In this document: one piece after another, positions 1-9,475 of the stretch | Position numbering within the stretch: position 1 is the stretch's first letter | Layout: the number at the start of each line of letters is the position of its first letter | Assembly (NCBI RefSeq): GCF_024347375.1 | Contig: NZ_AP025471.1 | Span: 1,116,001-1,180,000, forward strand | DNA from: Vibrio coralliirubri | GTDB lineage: Bacteria > Pseudomonadota > Gammaproteobacteria > Enterobacterales > Vibrionaceae | Length of the DNA: 64,000 bases | Direction of reading: 5' to 3' | The notes under the pieces: model-generated | What the model saw: only the letters and a program-made list of their open reading frames with translations | Databases searched by the model: none | Told to the model about the DNA's origin: nothing | Translations under genes and position numbers: made by a program

Positions 1-285
1 GAATCCATTGTGGTGTAGTCACTTATTCATACCCATTACTCTGTAGCGAATAGCAAATTCGGCTTCTATATAAGCAATAATTTGGTGAGTATGAAAGTAA
101 GTCTGTTCAGCCAAATGCTCAATAATCGGAATGGTTTGAACAGCAGACATTCTGCTCTGGCTACCACCGTTTTCAGGCTTTAACTTCTCAAACTGGAGAT
201 AATCGTTGATATGACGTGCAACCGCAGTGTCATGAATACGAAACGCCTGGGAAATAATTGCTTTGATATAAAATACGCTCTAAAT
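1..285 (-). pseudogene. IS630-family transposase, N-terminal remnant
   Basis: The minus strand translates to a helix-turn-helix segment (AIISQAFRIHDTAVARHI), then NDYLQFEKLKPENGGSQS and a second segment ending GMNK. This matches the N-terminal DNA-binding part of IS630-type transposases. The frame has a TGA where the family normally has Trp (GMNK-stop-LHHNG), at about position 20, and a TAG upstream at about 280. The rest runs off the window edge. It is a broken transposase and a sign of past insertion beside the oxidase operon. The family call rests on recognition of the ENGGS-type linker. Confidence 0.6.
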
Positions 286-288
286 AGT

Positions 289-316
289 GAAACGCCGCAA
301 TGAAAGCGGCGTTTTG
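289..316. terminator. Intrinsic terminator-like hairpin
   Basis: AACGCCGC and GCGGCGTT form an 8-bp GC-rich stem around a 7-base loop, followed by TTT on the plus side. It lies about 40 bp beyond the stop of the minus-strand oxidase operon and could end that transcript, although the U-run on the minus side is weak. Confidence 0.6.
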
Positions 317-356
317 GTCTTGCAATGATTGTAGCCAACACGATTTAACTGAAAAT

Positions 357-3242
357 TTAAATAAATGCCTTATCTTTATTAGCCGTTGAATTTACAATCT
401 TTTGTGAATTACCCGCATACACGACATCTTTAAAGGCGCACAATTGATAGGTATCGAGCAGGCAAACACCCGCTCTGTAAGTTTTACCACTGTTAAGTGA
501 AGCGCCTCCTTCCGGTTTTACAAACGTCGATATCTTATAGAGGCCGTCGGTAGTTTCATTAGCCAAGGTGAGCTTTTGATACGCGATAACATTTTTGCCA
601 TTAGGGGCAACCTGCCCGTTACCCCAACCAAATGTTGCTTGCTCGCATGATTGCCCTTTGGCATCGGTACTCGGGTCGATGATCACCACCCATGAATCAG
701 ATAAAACATCTTGCTTATTCGGCGGTATTTTCAACGTCACCGCAGCTTGAATGTGGTCAGGCTCTTTAACTTCATCAAGCGCAAACTCTGTCACAACCGT
801 TGATTGTGCATTACAATCAGTCGTGTCCTTATTGCTCAAAGTAAAAGTTGTACTCGCTGCAATTGCATAAGCACCGACAAATACTGCGTTAGCCGTTTCA
901 TTTAGAGCGGGGCCGGCCTCTAAAGTCAATGTGTAGGCTTTGTCATTAGGAATCTGATCCACTAAGCTCTTAATATCCAAAGAATAGCAAACCTGATCGA
1001 GAGGACATTTGATTGGTGCATCCCGCAGTAGGATCGGAGATGATGCCCCTTCAACCTGTAAGCTCACCTGAAACGCAGCGTTAATATGGCCCCGCAGCGA
1101 GCCTGTAGAATCTTTAATATAGGGCGCCAAATAATTAAACGTTAACACCTTTTTGTCATCATGGTCAGCGTGATATCGCACATTGCTCAAACGGCTGCTG
1201 GCAAAATTTGGGGAGCCGCTATGCACTTGTTTCCCTCCTTTCCACGTTTCAAGTACTGGGATATTACGCATCCCTTGAGCCGGGTTAGCCAGATTGTCTG
1301 CGTTTTGGTAGGTCAGTGGTGACTCAGCTAAAATCACAAAGTCAGCGCATTTACCCACCTCTAATGAGCCGACCCACTTATCCGCATGGCACTGCCAAGC
1401 GGCATCGTAAGTCATTGCCTTTAATGCTTGAAAGGGGGTAAGACACTCCGCTGGGTTTAACACTTTCTGGGGGTTCCCTTGTGCGACGTCCTCCATTAAA
1501 CGGGTGATGGATTGCTCCATCATGCGCAGTGGCCCTAAGGGGGTAACGCTGTAATCACTATGTAGGGTAATACGCATACCATAATCGGTTAATGTGGTGC
1601 GGCATAGGTCAAGTTGGTTGGCTCGTTGCTCACCAATAATGGTATTTTGAAAACCCCATCCCCAGTACCCAACATGACCAATGGTAAAGCTTGGGGAGAT
1701 CCCGATCTCTTGCATGTCGTTCATATTTTCTCGGGTCAACAGTGAGCAATGTTCAATACGGTCTCGACGTTGATCGATGATGCTCTTATTCATCCCTGCA
1801 GCTCTGTAGGCATTTATGGTTCGTGCAATGGCGTGATCGCCATTGGCATGGATCATCAATGGCCAGCGCGACATATTGGCTTTTTGAACGATGGCATTGA
1901 ATTCGATGGGATAACCGTAATTGAACAGCCCGGTGTTGGTTTGCTTAGCAATGTCGTTGGCTGTAACCGACACTTTTCCCTCATGAAATGTGCCAAATTC
2001 ATTATAGTTTTCATCACAGTTATAGGGAGTATATTGATAAGCAGTTAGCCCCTGCGCTGAGCCATCCGAGATTAGCTTTAGATAAGCTAGGTTAAAATTT
2101 TCATCTCCGTGATTAGGCTGATAAGTGCCAATAATAGAGTTATTGAGCTGTGTAAGACTGTCCACTCCATATGCGCCAGCGATTCGCACTATTGGCTCCT
2201 TTCCCTCGAAGCCTTCGAGTTTGCCAGTGGCATAGGACTTGAGTTTTGTCATTTGAAAATCATCAAGCAATGCATCTAACATATAGGTAACGCCTCGCTC
2301 GGAGGCAGTAGTAAACACCTTATTGACCTGCTCTGTTATTTGTTCATCACTTGGGCGCCCAAACCATGTGCACAAAAACTCCAATACCGGCAGTATCTGT
2401 GCCATCTCTTGCAAAACACCATTTTCACCCGTGCTAATATGGGGATGAATCGTAGGCTCCTCGTCTGAGCTCAATTTATAATCTTTATTCTTTTTCGGCT
2501 CACCATTAAACCGGTTAATTTGCTCAATAACTACGCTATTTATATACGCTAAATGGCCCGAAGTATTGAGCACCATAATTGGGCGGCTCGTGCTCGCCTT
2601 ATCTAACACATTTTTATTAAACGACTTGTCCTCTCCCTGTAACAGCGACGGATCGATATTGTGCCCAAGCAACCAAGATTGGCTCTGTGGCTTACTATCC
2701 GGTTGACCCTTGGCGTACTGGGCAGGACAATAATCAGGTAACGAAGCACTAATTTGTGTCGTGGCCTCACTTAGCTGCTTAACAACCCAAGCTAGGGTAT
2801 AGCTTTTGCCCCTTAAGTTTTGCCCGACAAACGGACTCAGATCTACACCGGTATTGAAGGTGGCGCTGGGTATTATGTGTACATGGGGTTCAATGAAGGC
2901 AGGCTGTAAAAATTGTGAGCCTTGGATGAGCGTTGCTGTGGGGGCTGATTCTGGCCACTTCTGTTTTACCTCATCTAACGAACCCATCGCGATTATTTTG
3001 CCATCTTTTATTCCAATTGCCTCAACGGTTTTATTTTTCCCACCCGCTAAGGTTTGGATGGTGCCGCCATTGGTTGCATGGAAAATTCTATCCCGTGACA
3101 CTTCACCTTGGGTTAATGACTGATTATTCGCTTTAGTAGACGATAAGCGTGAAGACTGTATGTTAACACCGTTAGGTATAAGAGTTTTCCAAAGAGGGTT
3201 GCCACAGGCACAACTGAAATGCCCTTTGCATTTATGTGTCAT
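357..3242 (-). CDS. Large YtcJ-like amidohydrolase (amidohydrolase 3 family)
   Basis: 961-residue metal-dependent hydrolase, last gene of the CTQ-oxidase operon. I place the start at the ATG at 3242, where AAGGAA sits 6 bases upstream. A longer in-frame reading to 3371 lacks a good ribosome site. Metal-site motifs of the YtcJ group are present in order: HVH, SGHLAYIN, HANGDHA, RIEHC and HSDYSVTP. Two features are unusual. The N-terminus has a Cys-rich stretch (MTHKCKGHFSCACGNPLW). After the hydrolase fold there are about 250 extra residues predicted to be mostly beta. YtcJ proteins are usually about 550 residues. The substrate is unknown. From context it may remove an acyl or amide group from the oxidase substrate or product. 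Confidence 0.8.
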   Translation of the reverse strand: MTHKCKGHFSCACGNPLWKTLIPNGVNIQSSRLSSTKANNQSLTQGEVSRDRIFHATNGGTIQTLAGGKNKTVEAIGIKDGKIIAMGSLDEVKQKWPESAPTATLIQGSQFLQPAFIEPHVHIIPSATFNTGVDLSPFVGQNLRGKSYTLAWVVKQLSEATTQISASLPDYCPAQYAKGQPDSKPQSQSWLLGHNIDPSLLQGEDKSFNKNVLDKASTSRPIMVLNTSGHLAYINSVVIEQINRFNGEPKKNKDYKLSSDEEPTIHPHISTGENGVLQEMAQILPVLEFLCTWFGRPSDEQITEQVNKVFTTASERGVTYMLDALLDDFQMTKLKSYATGKLEGFEGKEPIVRIAGAYGVDSLTQLNNSIIGTYQPNHGDENFNLAYLKLISDGSAQGLTAYQYTPYNCDENYNEFGTFHEGKVSVTANDIAKQTNTGLFNYGYPIEFNAIVQKANMSRWPLMIHANGDHAIARTINAYRAAGMNKSIIDQRRDRIEHCSLLTRENMNDMQEIGISPSFTIGHVGYWGWGFQNTIIGEQRANQLDLCRTTLTDYGMRITLHSDYSVTPLGPLRMMEQSITRLMEDVAQGNPQKVLNPAECLTPFQALKAMTYDAAWQCHADKWVGSLEVGKCADFVILAESPLTYQNADNLANPAQGMRNIPVLETWKGGKQVHSGSPNFASSRLSNVRYHADHDDKKVLTFNYLAPYIKDSTGSLRGHINAAFQVSLQVEGASSPILLRDAPIKCPLDQVCYSLDIKSLVDQIPNDKAYTLTLEAGPALNETANAVFVGAYAIAASTTFTLSNKDTTDCNAQSTVVTEFALDEVKEPDHIQAAVTLKIPPNKQDVLSDSWVVIIDPSTDAKGQSCEQATFGWGNGQVAPNGKNVIAYQKLTLANETTDGLYKISTFVKPEGGASLNSGKTYRAGVCLLDTYQLCAFKDVVYAGNSQKIVNSTANKDKAFI

Positions 3243-3429
3243 CGTAATTTCCTTTTCAGTGAATAAACGCTTCCCCGGATATCTTTTTGCTAAATAAGAT
3301 AGTGCTAGTGTCATAGCGAAAAAATAATCGCGGTGATATAAATGTCTGTTCACTTTAGGTGTCAATGACACAAAATATTATTACGCAGTTATTACACTGT
3401 GGGAATATGGAGACTCGCGCCCTATTTTG

Positions 3430-4524
3430 TCAATGAGGTTGTTGCCTTACACGCCAAAAGTCACTGTGTGGCCAGCGCTGCTCCTGCATATAAGCGCTTT
3501 GTAACTGTTGTAAGTAATTAGCGTACATCTTGTCTAATAGATAACGGTAACAAAGAAAGGTATCTGACCTTCCCTGAAAATGGTCAATAATGGCACGGCT
3601 AGCATAATAGGCCGTGCCCATGGCTGCGGTGATGCCATAGGAGGATAACGGATCGTAACTATAGGCAGCGTCGCCAACCGCTAGCCAACCGTCGCCACAA
3701 AGCTCGGTTAGCCAGGACGAGCCCGCTTTATGAACAGACATAGCGCTGTGCTTCTGCCCTTCAAAATTATCCTTATGTTCAAGTCTGGCTAGGGTTTGAT
3801 GGGTTTGACTCAGTAAAGAATGAAAGCCCACTTGCTTATTACAACGCAGTCGTGAAATGAGATGGGAGTCGGTCATTAGGGTGACAATTAACTTATTGTT
3901 GGGCAGGGTTGCGCTGTACCACCAACCGTACTCGGTTGCTTCAACCAGAGTCGCAGAGTTTGGCTCATGCTGCTCATGAAACACCATACTGATGCCAACT
4001 AGTTTATCCATTGATTCACGCTGAACCCCCAACGCCTTTGCTACCACCGCTCGGCGGCCACTGGCATCCACTATATAGTCGACAATAATCTCCCGCTGTC
4101 GAAAATTTGATTCTAGTGTTACTGTCCAGCGGTTATTTTCACGAACGCAGCTTTTAAACTTGGTACCCGGGTGATAATTAGCACCATTCACTATCGCCGT
4201 TTGCATAAGATCGTGCTCGAACAACGGCCTATCAATATGGGTGCCAGCCCCGTGAACGCCCAATATAAAGTCATCTTCAGTTACTGATGAGGCGCCCCAG
4301 GCCGATTGATTTGCATAGCTTATTTTATGTTTATCCAATAAATGTACTAAAGATAGCTTTGCCAATAAAGGCTTAATGTTAGGCGGTAAACACTCGCCAA
4401 TTTTAGTCCGAAAACTCTGGTGAGTTTCAATTAAGGTTACCTTAAAATCTGCTTGCGCCAATTCACTGGCAGCAACAGCTCCGGCAGGACCACCGCCAAC
4501 AACCAAAACCGATTTACTGTCCAT
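3430..4524 (-). CDS. LodB-like FAD-dependent CTQ maturase
   Basis: 364-residue flavoprotein of the tryptophan-halogenase/geranylgeranyl-reductase-like superfamily. The N-terminal dinucleotide site reads VLVVGGGPAGAVAASELA. The second FAD motif is GDAAYSYDPLSSYGITAAM near residues 280-300. In the lysine oxidase system of Marinomonas, LodB is a flavoprotein required to build the cysteine tryptophylquinone in LodA. Its position directly downstream of a LodA homologue supports that role here. The gap from the oxidase gene is 106 bp and contains a hairpin. A role as an independent halogenase or hydroxylase is less likely in this context. Confidence 0.8.
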   Translation of the reverse strand: MDSKSVLVVGGGPAGAVAASELAQADFKVTLIETHQSFRTKIGECLPPNIKPLLAKLSLVHLLDKHKISYANQSAWGASSVTEDDFILGVHGAGTHIDRPLFEHDLMQTAIVNGANYHPGTKFKSCVRENNRWTVTLESNFRQREIIVDYIVDASGRRAVVAKALGVQRESMDKLVGISMVFHEQHEPNSATLVEATEYGWWYSATLPNNKLIVTLMTDSHLISRLRCNKQVGFHSLLSQTHQTLARLEHKDNFEGQKHSAMSVHKAGSSWLTELCGDGWLAVGDAAYSYDPLSSYGITAAMGTAYYASRAIIDHFQGRSDTFLCYRYLLDKMYANYLQQLQSAYMQEQRWPHSDFWRVRQQPH

Positions 4525-4577
4525 CTGCTTTGACTCCTCTCAACGTGCTACTAGCCAATAATTAAAAAGACCATGTG

Positions 4578-4613
4578 AAGGTTACCCTTGCGCACCAACG
4601 CGAAGGTAACCTT
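4578..4613 (-). repeat. Hairpin between the LodA-like and LodB-like genes
   Basis: A perfect 9-bp inverted repeat, AAGGTTACC (4578-4586) and GGTAACCTT (4605-4613). On the minus strand a TTTTT tract follows about 8 bases after the stem. It may be a leaky terminator or a 3' stability element that makes more oxidase than maturase mRNA. Confidence 0.55.
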
Positions 4614-4630
4614 TGACTAAGCTTCACCGT

Positions 4631-6736
4631 TTAACGCTCTAGGCGCCCATAGATCTTACGGGTTTGAATCTCATTATCAGACGACTCAATATCCTGTTCA
4701 AACTCGGCTCGCTCATGCTTTTCACGGGCTATCGCCTGCTCAGGGGTGATTTCCCCTTCAGCCACTTGCAGCTGTATGTAGGTTGGGTCCCAGCGAGTAA
4801 ATGTTTCAGCGCGCTGCTGCTCTACCCAGGCAACCTTAGGTAGCTCCCCTAGGTGAGTGCCTGCTGAAAATGTCTTAGCAGAAACAATTCCCAAATCTGA
4901 CCACTCATTAGCCATATCGTTAAGCCGACTTAAGGTATCTGAGTTATCTAAATCTCGCAGCCAGTATTGGCGATAATTAAACTTTTTACTTTTTTGAAAG
5001 GTCCCGGAGCCATCACTATTAATGCCTTCATAGGATTGCTCGCTAAGCACATTTTGCGGTGCACGCGGTGCCCATAGCGCAGGCGTTGGCAGATAATTTG
5101 ACTCATCTACCCCCCCTAAACAACTTGCAGCGTCAGCTTGCCACGGCACTCCCATCCAGCGAGTTAATGTTCCAGGGCCACTAAAATCAACAGGGCCGTT
5201 TTTCTTCATCGCTTCCTCGGGGGATAACACTGGGCCATAGTCATCGCTGACGTACTTCGGGTCATTTTCATGCTCTAGAGCCACGACATTTAAACGATAC
5301 GGTGATAACTCTCCTGCTACTGGTGCTTTCCACATCTGATCGACTCTAAGCGGCCAAGATATTTCAATGCCCGGCCTAAAGGGCCCACCCAAACACTCCT
5401 GCAGCGCCGCTTTAGTGAGTAGATAGGGCTGAATCGCAAGAGGTTGGTTGGCTATCGGATCACGCTCAGCTGCCGCTGGTAATGGAAAACCTGTAGCTAA
5501 TATGTTTCGACTTGGTGGCTTAAAATCACCATTAGCCCACTGAACTAGGGAGTTATATTGAGTTTGCGTAACCCATAAATTTTCATTCGGCTGACCACTA
5601 AAGTCGCGCAGTGCATCGCCGTAATTTGAGGGGATTTGCGTCGGCTCAAACTGCTCTGATTTTGGGTTTCTAAACCAGCTCAATAACGATTTTTTAAACT
5701 CAATGTCAGTATCTGACACTAGCTTTTCGTACACCGTAGGGTCGGTAAAATTAGACGGAGACCCCTTACCAAACAACATATACAACCCTTCACTCACCCA
5801 CTGGGAATCAGTTAATGACTTAAAGATGGGCCATATGTCATCCTCAAATGAGGGCTTTTCATCATTGGTGGTTTGGCCTTGTTTTTTCGCGTATACGTCT
5901 TTGGCAATATCGTACATGGTGATCGTGCCGTACAGGCCTTGTCCATAATTAGGTGGCACCACAGCAACAAAGGCAGGCTCAGCTTCGATAGGTTTTTCAT
6001 CATCAATGGTTATAGTCGCCCGGACCGGTCCATCTGATGTATCATCATACCAACCATCGTTATTCGCAAAATGGTGAATTGGATTATTAGGTCTAATGCT
6101 GTTAGCTTCACCTGAACCTCCTAGCACAATTAAGCGGCCCTTTTCATCTGTGCGCAGCTCTCCAAGGCAAACCTTACGATCCATAAATGCCCCTTCATCC
6201 ATTGAGCCGCTGCGTTGATTAGCACCACTGATTGATACGCTTCCGGCATCAATCACCAGCTTGTCTCGGCTGGGTGACAAACCATAAGGTACTCCACCAT
6301 AGCCTTGGTTTTTATGTACCACCGATAACGCAAGCTTTTTGGTATTTCCATTCTTTTCAGAAATTTCATTCAAATCCATTGGGTTGGTAAACTCATACCA
6401 AGCGCCTTTACGGTTTGCTAAATGCACCTTCCATTCAACCTTAATACATTTATTCTCTGCATTAATACCGTGATTAATCTCAGACACAACTTGCCCATCA
6501 GCGTTTAGACCATATATTCTAAATCGCGCAGCCTGTTTTTTTACTGCGCCATGTGCATCTTTATACTGAATATCACACGTTGAGCTACTTAGGTCATTTG
6601 GTACCCTAGGATCAGCGACCTGTCCCGGAAGTTCCGGCGCATAATACCACTGACTAGAATTGCCCACCCTTGATATACCGATGGCCGGATATATAACGTA
6701 TTTAACTATCTCATTTCCATTGCTATTGTTACTCAT
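4631..6736 (-). CDS. LodA/GoxA-family CTQ-dependent oxidase
   Basis: 701-residue protein with the family opening YPAIGISRVGNS (residues 16-27) and the family segments TKAALQECLGGPFRPGIE (Cys448) and LTRWMGVPWQADAASC (Cys539). Family members oxidatively deaminate amino acids (lysine, glycine) to an aldehyde, ammonia and H2O2. They use a cysteine tryptophylquinone made from a Cys and a downstream Trp (Cys516/Trp581 in Marinomonas LodA). Cys539 with Trp592 (YWLRDL) is my best guess for the pair; Trp555 is an alternative. The start codon overlaps the upstream GMC gene by 4 bases, indicating translational coupling. I see no signal peptide. LodA is exported without a classical one. Substrate cannot be read from sequence. 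Confidence 0.88.
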   Translation of the reverse strand: MSNNSNGNEIVKYVIYPAIGISRVGNSSQWYYAPELPGQVADPRVPNDLSSSTCDIQYKDAHGAVKKQAARFRIYGLNADGQVVSEINHGINAENKCIKVEWKVHLANRKGAWYEFTNPMDLNEISEKNGNTKKLALSVVHKNQGYGGVPYGLSPSRDKLVIDAGSVSISGANQRSGSMDEGAFMDRKVCLGELRTDEKGRLIVLGGSGEANSIRPNNPIHHFANNDGWYDDTSDGPVRATITIDDEKPIEAEPAFVAVVPPNYGQGLYGTITMYDIAKDVYAKKQGQTTNDEKPSFEDDIWPIFKSLTDSQWVSEGLYMLFGKGSPSNFTDPTVYEKLVSDTDIEFKKSLLSWFRNPKSEQFEPTQIPSNYGDALRDFSGQPNENLWVTQTQYNSLVQWANGDFKPPSRNILATGFPLPAAAERDPIANQPLAIQPYLLTKAALQECLGGPFRPGIEISWPLRVDQMWKAPVAGELSPYRLNVVALEHENDPKYVSDDYGPVLSPEEAMKKNGPVDFSGPGTLTRWMGVPWQADAASCLGGVDESNYLPTPALWAPRAPQNVLSEQSYEGINSDGSGTFQKSKKFNYRQYWLRDLDNSDTLSRLNDMANEWSDLGIVSAKTFSAGTHLGELPKVAWVEQQRAETFTRWDPTYIQLQVAEGEITPEQAIAREKHERAEFEQDIESSDNEIQTRKIYGRLER

Positions 6737-8556
6737 GACTTCTTCCTTTTCTGGTCTTCAATAATAACTTGCGATGCCTTTTCGCTTATCATATAGATGG
6801 GGGTAACAATAAAAGTCCCTGGGATCTTGGGAAAAACTGAAGCGTCTACTACGCGTAGATTCTGGGTACCTCGAACCCGAAAACGACTATCAAGAACCGC
6901 CAACTTATCGCCGTCAGCCCCAATAGGACAGGAGCAAGAGGCATGATGTCCCCAGGATTGGTCTTTTATATATTGTTTAATTTGTTCATCGGTTTGCACC
7001 GCATGTCCCGGTAATACCTCTTTGACTTTAAAAGGAGAGTCTTGCATCAAAGTACGAGCAAACTTAAAACCCTGCACTATGTCGTTTAAGTCTTCGCCAC
7101 CATCATCACTGCCTTCATTGAAGTAATGAAAGTTAATATAGGGTGCCAACCTAGGGTTATTAGATTTGAGCTTCACCACGCCTTTGCGATTATTGGTATG
7201 AGCCTTTAATACCGTCCAGGTAAATTGATTTTTTATCGGATTAAATGTCCAAAACCAGTTTGGAAAGAAACCTTGGAAGCGTACACTTTTTGCGAAAATG
7301 ATGAGGTCAGGATCAACCTTATCTGGGAACGACTTTTTTAAATACATCAAGGGGGAACCCATACTGTTATAAGGTCCCGTTCTATCGGCAAGCCAAGATT
7401 TTAAAAACGCATCGTGTTCGGGATCATCACTGTAGTTTGCAAGCTCATTGACCTTAAACGGCTGCTCCATCTCAGTAATCAGAGGAATTTCATATCGGTC
7501 TTGTAAGTTTGTGCCAACACCGGGTAAGTTAACCCGCACAGGTATGTCAAATTGCGTTAATTGCTCGGGATCGCCAATACCCGAAAGCATCAATAGTTGT
7601 GGCGTATTAAATGCACCACAACACAAGATAACCTCCTCATTCGCATAGGCCTTATTAACCACAGGCTGTGTTAGCTGACACTCTTCGTCATACCTAGGGG
7701 TGGTCGAATAGAGATACTGACCCTGCAAATATTCAATACCAATGGCCTTGTTAAGCTCAATGTCATCAAACAACACGCGGCTCGCCAAAGCGTGACTTTG
7801 TATAAATAACCGCTTTGGGAACTGCTGTTGCACTTGCAGTATGTACTCTCTGGTGCCATTTCTGGCCATGTTGTGGGTAGCTTGGGGAATGGTAAAATAT
7901 CCGGTACTGTGGTCTTCGGTAACACTGACGGAGTTTGGATCAAGATGCTCGTTAATTTTTCCTAACTGCTCAGCATCAAATCCACGTTTTTTACAGCTGG
8001 CTAAGGTTTGCTGAAGCTGCCAATCCTTAGGTGCCGATGACGTATCAGCCTTCTCTGTGCTCAACCACCCCGAAGTACCATGACCTGTGTTTTTCGCGAT
8101 GTTCGGCTCTAAATATTGGCACTTCTCAAGCTTAATAAAGTACTCACGCATCTTTGTTGGCGACCACGAATCATCACCTGTTAACTGCTGAATGTACTCC
8201 CAGTCCGAATTGGCAGGATAAGTAGTAATCATTGCATTGTGCGCGGTACAGCCACCCAGAGTACTTGAACGTGGGTACAATACCCCATCTTTTGCTGGCA
8301 CAAATTTAGGGTCCCTTTTTTGCTGCTTCTCATCTGCATAATGACGTACAAAGTAATCCCATCGATAGTTCTCATTCTCAGCAGCAAGCCCCGAAAACGA
8401 AGGTACTGAATAACTCACACTTGCTTCCTTTCCCCCGGCTTCCAATAGCAGAACTGTGTACCCGGCAAGGGCTAAGTTTGCAGCAAGTGGACCACCTCCT
8501 GCACCTGAACCAACAATAATATAGTCATAGTTATTATCCGTTTCATTGTGTTCCAT
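6733..8556 (-). CDS. GMC-family FAD oxidoreductase
   Basis: 607-residue glucose-methanol-choline oxidoreductase, first gene of the operon. The N-terminus has the FAD fold (YDYIIVGSGAGGGPLAANLALAGYTVLLLEAGG). The family signature region LGGCTAHNAM and the C-terminal catalytic region WGHHASCSCPIG followed by LRVVDASVFPKIPG are present. Family members oxidise alcohols or aldehydes. The neighbouring LodA-like enzyme makes an aldehyde, so this protein might act on that product or prepare its substrate; that is inference. The ribosome site (AGGA) lies rather far, about 11 bases, from the ATG. The last 4 bases overlap the LodA-like start. Confidence 0.85.
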   Translation of the reverse strand: MEHNETDNNYDYIIVGSGAGGGPLAANLALAGYTVLLLEAGGKEASVSYSVPSFSGLAAENENYRWDYFVRHYADEKQQKRDPKFVPAKDGVLYPRSSTLGGCTAHNAMITTYPANSDWEYIQQLTGDDSWSPTKMREYFIKLEKCQYLEPNIAKNTGHGTSGWLSTEKADTSSAPKDWQLQQTLASCKKRGFDAEQLGKINEHLDPNSVSVTEDHSTGYFTIPQATHNMARNGTREYILQVQQQFPKRLFIQSHALASRVLFDDIELNKAIGIEYLQGQYLYSTTPRYDEECQLTQPVVNKAYANEEVILCCGAFNTPQLLMLSGIGDPEQLTQFDIPVRVNLPGVGTNLQDRYEIPLITEMEQPFKVNELANYSDDPEHDAFLKSWLADRTGPYNSMGSPLMYLKKSFPDKVDPDLIIFAKSVRFQGFFPNWFWTFNPIKNQFTWTVLKAHTNNRKGVVKLKSNNPRLAPYINFHYFNEGSDDGGEDLNDIVQGFKFARTLMQDSPFKVKEVLPGHAVQTDEQIKQYIKDQSWGHHASCSCPIGADGDKLAVLDSRFRVRGTQNLRVVDASVFPKIPGTFIVTPIYMISEKASQVIIEDQKRKKS

Positions 8557-9475
8557 CTTTATACATATCCTTTGCGTTTAATGCTTCAGCACGGTTGCAA
8601 TGAATATATACGTTACATACTTACTCTGTTATTACATCGATATTACGCTATCACGGCACTGTTACTTACGAGCGATGAGACCCAACCTATCTGCTTTCTG
8701 CTGAAAGGTTTTGATGTCTTTCAATATTAAGAGGAGGCCAAAGTAACGCAATACGTTTGGAGAAATGACCACAAACCCTTGATGAGTCGTGGCAATTCAG
8801 CCTTCGTACTCTTTGAATTTGCTGATGTTCGAACGACGAAAGTCCGTAGGTATACCCACGGCTATTAACCGCTGGGGCTTTATATGCAGTGGCATAGTGA
8901 ATTTGGCCACCTACTCAAAGATGATATCATCTCCTTTGAGTAGGTTTTTATCGGCTTTGTTTCCTTACTCAACCCACCCTATCTTTTGATGTCATTAGAC
9001 AGCTCGATAGCTCTCGGGAATATCAAGCTGCGTAAATCGATTTAATATTGATGCCGCTAGCATCATTTCCTGTTGTTGATTGTTAAATTCTCTACTGTGT
9101 AATTTATGGACAATGAGTGTTAGAGACGCAGCTCCAACAGTCTTACCCGAGATTAAGACAAGTAATTTGAAACCTTAAAGCTGGGATTTTTCTGTTTCAG
9201 TGAGCTGATAACGACATGGCCCTGCTATAACAACTCGACAAGCGCTTGTTGGTAAGCTTCTTCGACGATGGTTTGTTCCCAAACACGCCCGTGCTCGGGT
9301 AAGACTTGCTGTCTAGAAATGATCGACACTCCGAAGCTTAATATGCCCTTGATACGATGTCGTCGAATGCAGCAGGTTTAACACAAACCGCAAATTGCAT
9401 CACTTTGGTTTCGACTATAAAGCCTTGCTATTCTTATGATAAAATACCCTCACCAATAAAGAATCAATGTGAACA
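8557..9475. other. Gene-poor decayed region
   Basis: About 920 bp without a convincing gene. The right half of the minus strand shows short open fragments broken by stops. One reads HRIKGILSFGVSIISRQQVLPEHGRVWEQTIVEEAYQQ at about 9244-9357; another, ending LDIPESYRAV, lies at about 9001-9170. I do not recognise them; they look like the remains of coding sequence. On the plus strand a 28-codon frame (8782-8868) follows a GAGGAG tract and precedes a strong terminator. The region lies between the oxidase operon and the satellite-like element, so the left attachment site may be here. Confidence 0.5.
8910..8950 (+). terminator. Strong intrinsic terminator, possible sRNA 3' end
   Basis: An 11-bp perfect stem, CCTACTCAAAG (8910-8920) and CTTTGAGTAGG (8934-8944), is followed by TTTTT. 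No recognised gene lies upstream on this strand. It may mark the end of a short transcript (from about 8730) or of a lost gene. Confidence 0.75.
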
